A stretch of 21,295 nt of DNA from a virus. The stretch is taken from IMG/VR virus record IMGVR_UViG_3300046010_006818, positions 1-21,295 of that record; one strand, 5' to 3'. The position numbers and the translations under genes are program-made. Positions 20,061-21,295 of the stretch are shown piece by piece. Position 1 is the first letter of the stretch. Each line of letters opens with the position of its first letter. Under the pieces are notes generated by a model, which ran no database searches, was not told where the DNA came from, and saw only the letters and a program-made list of their open reading frames with translations.

Positions 20061-21295
20061 TCTACTGCTACGGGTTGGCCTAACCGCGCTGGATCGCGCC
20101 AGCCGCCCCCTACGCGCCATGGCCAACAGCAGCGTCGGCCTTGGCCGCTCGCTAAAAGACACCCGCGCTGAACTCAAGGGCCTGCAGGCCCAGCAGCGCG
20201 ACGTGTCCAGTTTTCGCGCACTTAAAAGCGAGGCCGTTAAAACCGGCAACGCGCTGGCAGCCGCTCAGCAAAAGGTCAAAGACCTCCGCTATCAACACGC
20301 GGCAAACACCACGGAAATGCGCAAGAACCAGGCGGCCTACAAGGCGGCCATCCGTGACGCCACCAACCTCAAGCAAAAGCACAGCGAGCAACAGCGCGAG
20401 CTGCAAGGCCTGCGCGGCAAACTTACCGCTGCCGGCATCAGCACCCGCAACCTCGGCCAGCATGAGCGCGAGCTGCGCAGCAAAATCAGCGCCACCAACC
20501 AGGCGCTCACCCAGCAAGAAAACCGCCTCAAGCGCGTCACCGCGCAGCAAAAGGCACTGACCAACGCCAAAGCACAGTACGAAAGCAGCCAGGATTTAGC
20601 CGGCAGCATGGCCGGCAGCGGCGCGGCAGGGCTGGCCACCGGCAGCGGTATTCTCTATGCCGGCGCGCAGATGATGGCCCCCGGCATGCAGTTCGATGCC
20701 GACATGAGCAAGGTGCAGGCACTCACCCGCCTGCAAGGTGACGACGCTCAACTGGCCGCCATGCGCGCTCAGGCGCGTCAGCTCGGTGCCGACACCATGT
20801 TCAGCGCCACCGATGCCGCCCAGGGCCAAGGCTATCTGGCCATGGCGGGCTTTGACCCGAAAGCCATCATGGCGGCCATGCCGGGCATGCTCAACGTCGC
20901 CAAAGCAGGCGACAGCGCACTGGCTGAAACCGCCGATATCGCCTCCAACATCCTCACCGGCTTCAACCTCAAAGCCAGCGATATGAGCCGCCTCGGTGAC
21001 GTGCTGGTGGGCACCTTCACCCGCTCCAACACCAACCTGCAAATGCTCGGCGAAACCATGAAGTATGCCGGCCCCGTAGCAGCGAGCGTGGGGCAAGACA
21101 TCGAAACCGTAGCCGCCATGGCCGGCAAGCTGGGTGACGCGGGCATCCAGGGCAGCATGGGCGGTACCGCACTGCGCGCCATCCTGGGCCGCCTCAGCGC
21201 CCCACCCAAATCAGCAGCCGACGCGCTGGAAAAACTCGGCATCAGCGCCAAGGATGCCGACGGCAACCTGCGCGACATGCCAACCGTGCTGCTCT
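20050..21295 (+). CDS. T: Tail tape measure protein, N-terminal part (cut by window edge)
   Basis: This frame is open to the end of the window, giving the first ~415 residues of the protein that sets tail length; P2 gpT is about 815. It opens MARDLLLRVGLTALDRASRPL. A long coiled-coil region rich in Gln, Lys, Ala and Arg follows at about 35-180, with LRGKLTAAGISTRNLGQHERELRSKI near 119-144 and LTQQENRLKRVTAQQKAL near 151-168. A Gly/Ala-rich hydrophobic patch lies near 185-215. The conserved TP901-type tape-measure core begins near 220 (MSKVQALTRLQGDDAQLAAM, LGADTMFSATDAAQGQGYLAMAGF, ADIASNILTGFNL, GDAGIQGSMGGTALRAILGRLS). The ATG overlaps the end of E' by eleven bases. Confidence 0.95.
   Translation, partial: MARDLLLRVGLTALDRASRPLRAMANSSVGLGRSLKDTRAELKGLQAQQRDVSSFRALKSEAVKTGNALAAAQQKVKDLRYQHAANTTEMRKNQAAYKAAIRDATNLKQKHSEQQRELQGLRGKLTAAGISTRNLGQHERELRSKISATNQALTQQENRLKRVTAQQKALTNAKAQYESSQDLAGSMAGSGAAGLATGSGILYAGAQMMAPGMQFDADMSKVQALTRLQGDDAQLAAMRAQARQLGADTMFSATDAAQGQGYLAMAGFDPKAIMAAMPGMLNVAKAGDSALAETADIASNILTGFNLKASDMSRLGDVLVGTFTRSNTNLQMLGETMKYAGPVAASVGQDIETVAAMAGKLGDAGIQGSMGGTALRAILGRLSAPPKSAADALEKLGISAKDADGNLRDMPTVLL

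Noticed and set aside
1877-21295. R-type tailocin (headless contractile tail) instead of a prophage
   Set aside because: Portal, both terminase subunits, scaffold/protease, capsid and head completion genes are all present and intact.

Overview
The window is bacterial, high-GC DNA, most likely from a Pseudomonas chromosome. It starts in the 3' end of the housekeeping gene lysS, runs through an IS1182-family insertion sequence, and then enters a P2-like (Peduovirinae-type) prophage that continues past the right edge. The Pseudomonas assignment rests on codon and GC style, the LysS C-terminus, and a phage gene set resembling the Pseudomonas members of the P2 group. No rRNA or tRNA is available to confirm it.

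Layout. 1-221: C-terminus of LysS. 228-1860: an inverted repeat that looks like the lysS intrinsic terminator, split by an IS of about 1.6 kb (244-1844). The IS carries one transposase gene, a perfect 15-bp hairpin just before it and its own terminator after it. 1877-2638 (minus strand): a D12-class DNA adenine methylase. 2640-2796: non-coding, where P2-type genomes carry cos; a candidate is noted. 2797-5606 (minus strand): portal Q and terminase large subunit P, overlapping by one base. 5607-5757: divergent late-promoter region. 5758-9521: scaffold/protease O, capsid N, terminase small subunit M, an unrecognised 96-aa protein, head completion L and tail protein X. 9512-12033: a permuted papain-like hydrolase, two holin-like membrane proteins, a two-domain N-acetylmuramidase endolysin, and an Rz/Rz1 pair with Rz1 largely embedded in another frame. 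12030-12961: tail completion R and S. 13036-17621: baseplate V, W, J and I, tail fibre H and a fibre-associated protein. 17802-21295: sheath FI, tube FII, the E/E' pair with a -1 frameshift site, and the start of tape measure T, cut by the window edge.

The genes form three late transcription units on the plus strand (O to S, V to fibre, FI onward) and one on the minus strand (P-Q, perhaps with dam). Most adjacent genes are joined by ATGA, GTGA or TAATG overlaps, which implies translational coupling. All four units are preceded by the same pattern: a dyad TTGT-N13-ACAA (one copy degenerate), then a CG-alternating block about 20 bases downstream. I read this as the binding site and promoter spacer for an Ogr/Delta-type late activator. 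It is the strongest regulatory signal in the window.

No integrase, repressor, replication protein A or ogr gene lies between lysS and dam, where a standard P2 gene order would place the early region. Either the attachment site lies elsewhere in this phage's map, or the left side has been deleted. I found no anti-phage defence system, CRISPR array or tRNA gene. The most interesting points are the late-promoter family, the IS in the loop of the lysS terminator, the hairpin-wrapped ribosome-binding site and 25-codon linker between J and I, the papain-like accessory enzyme, and the conserved E/E' frameshift.
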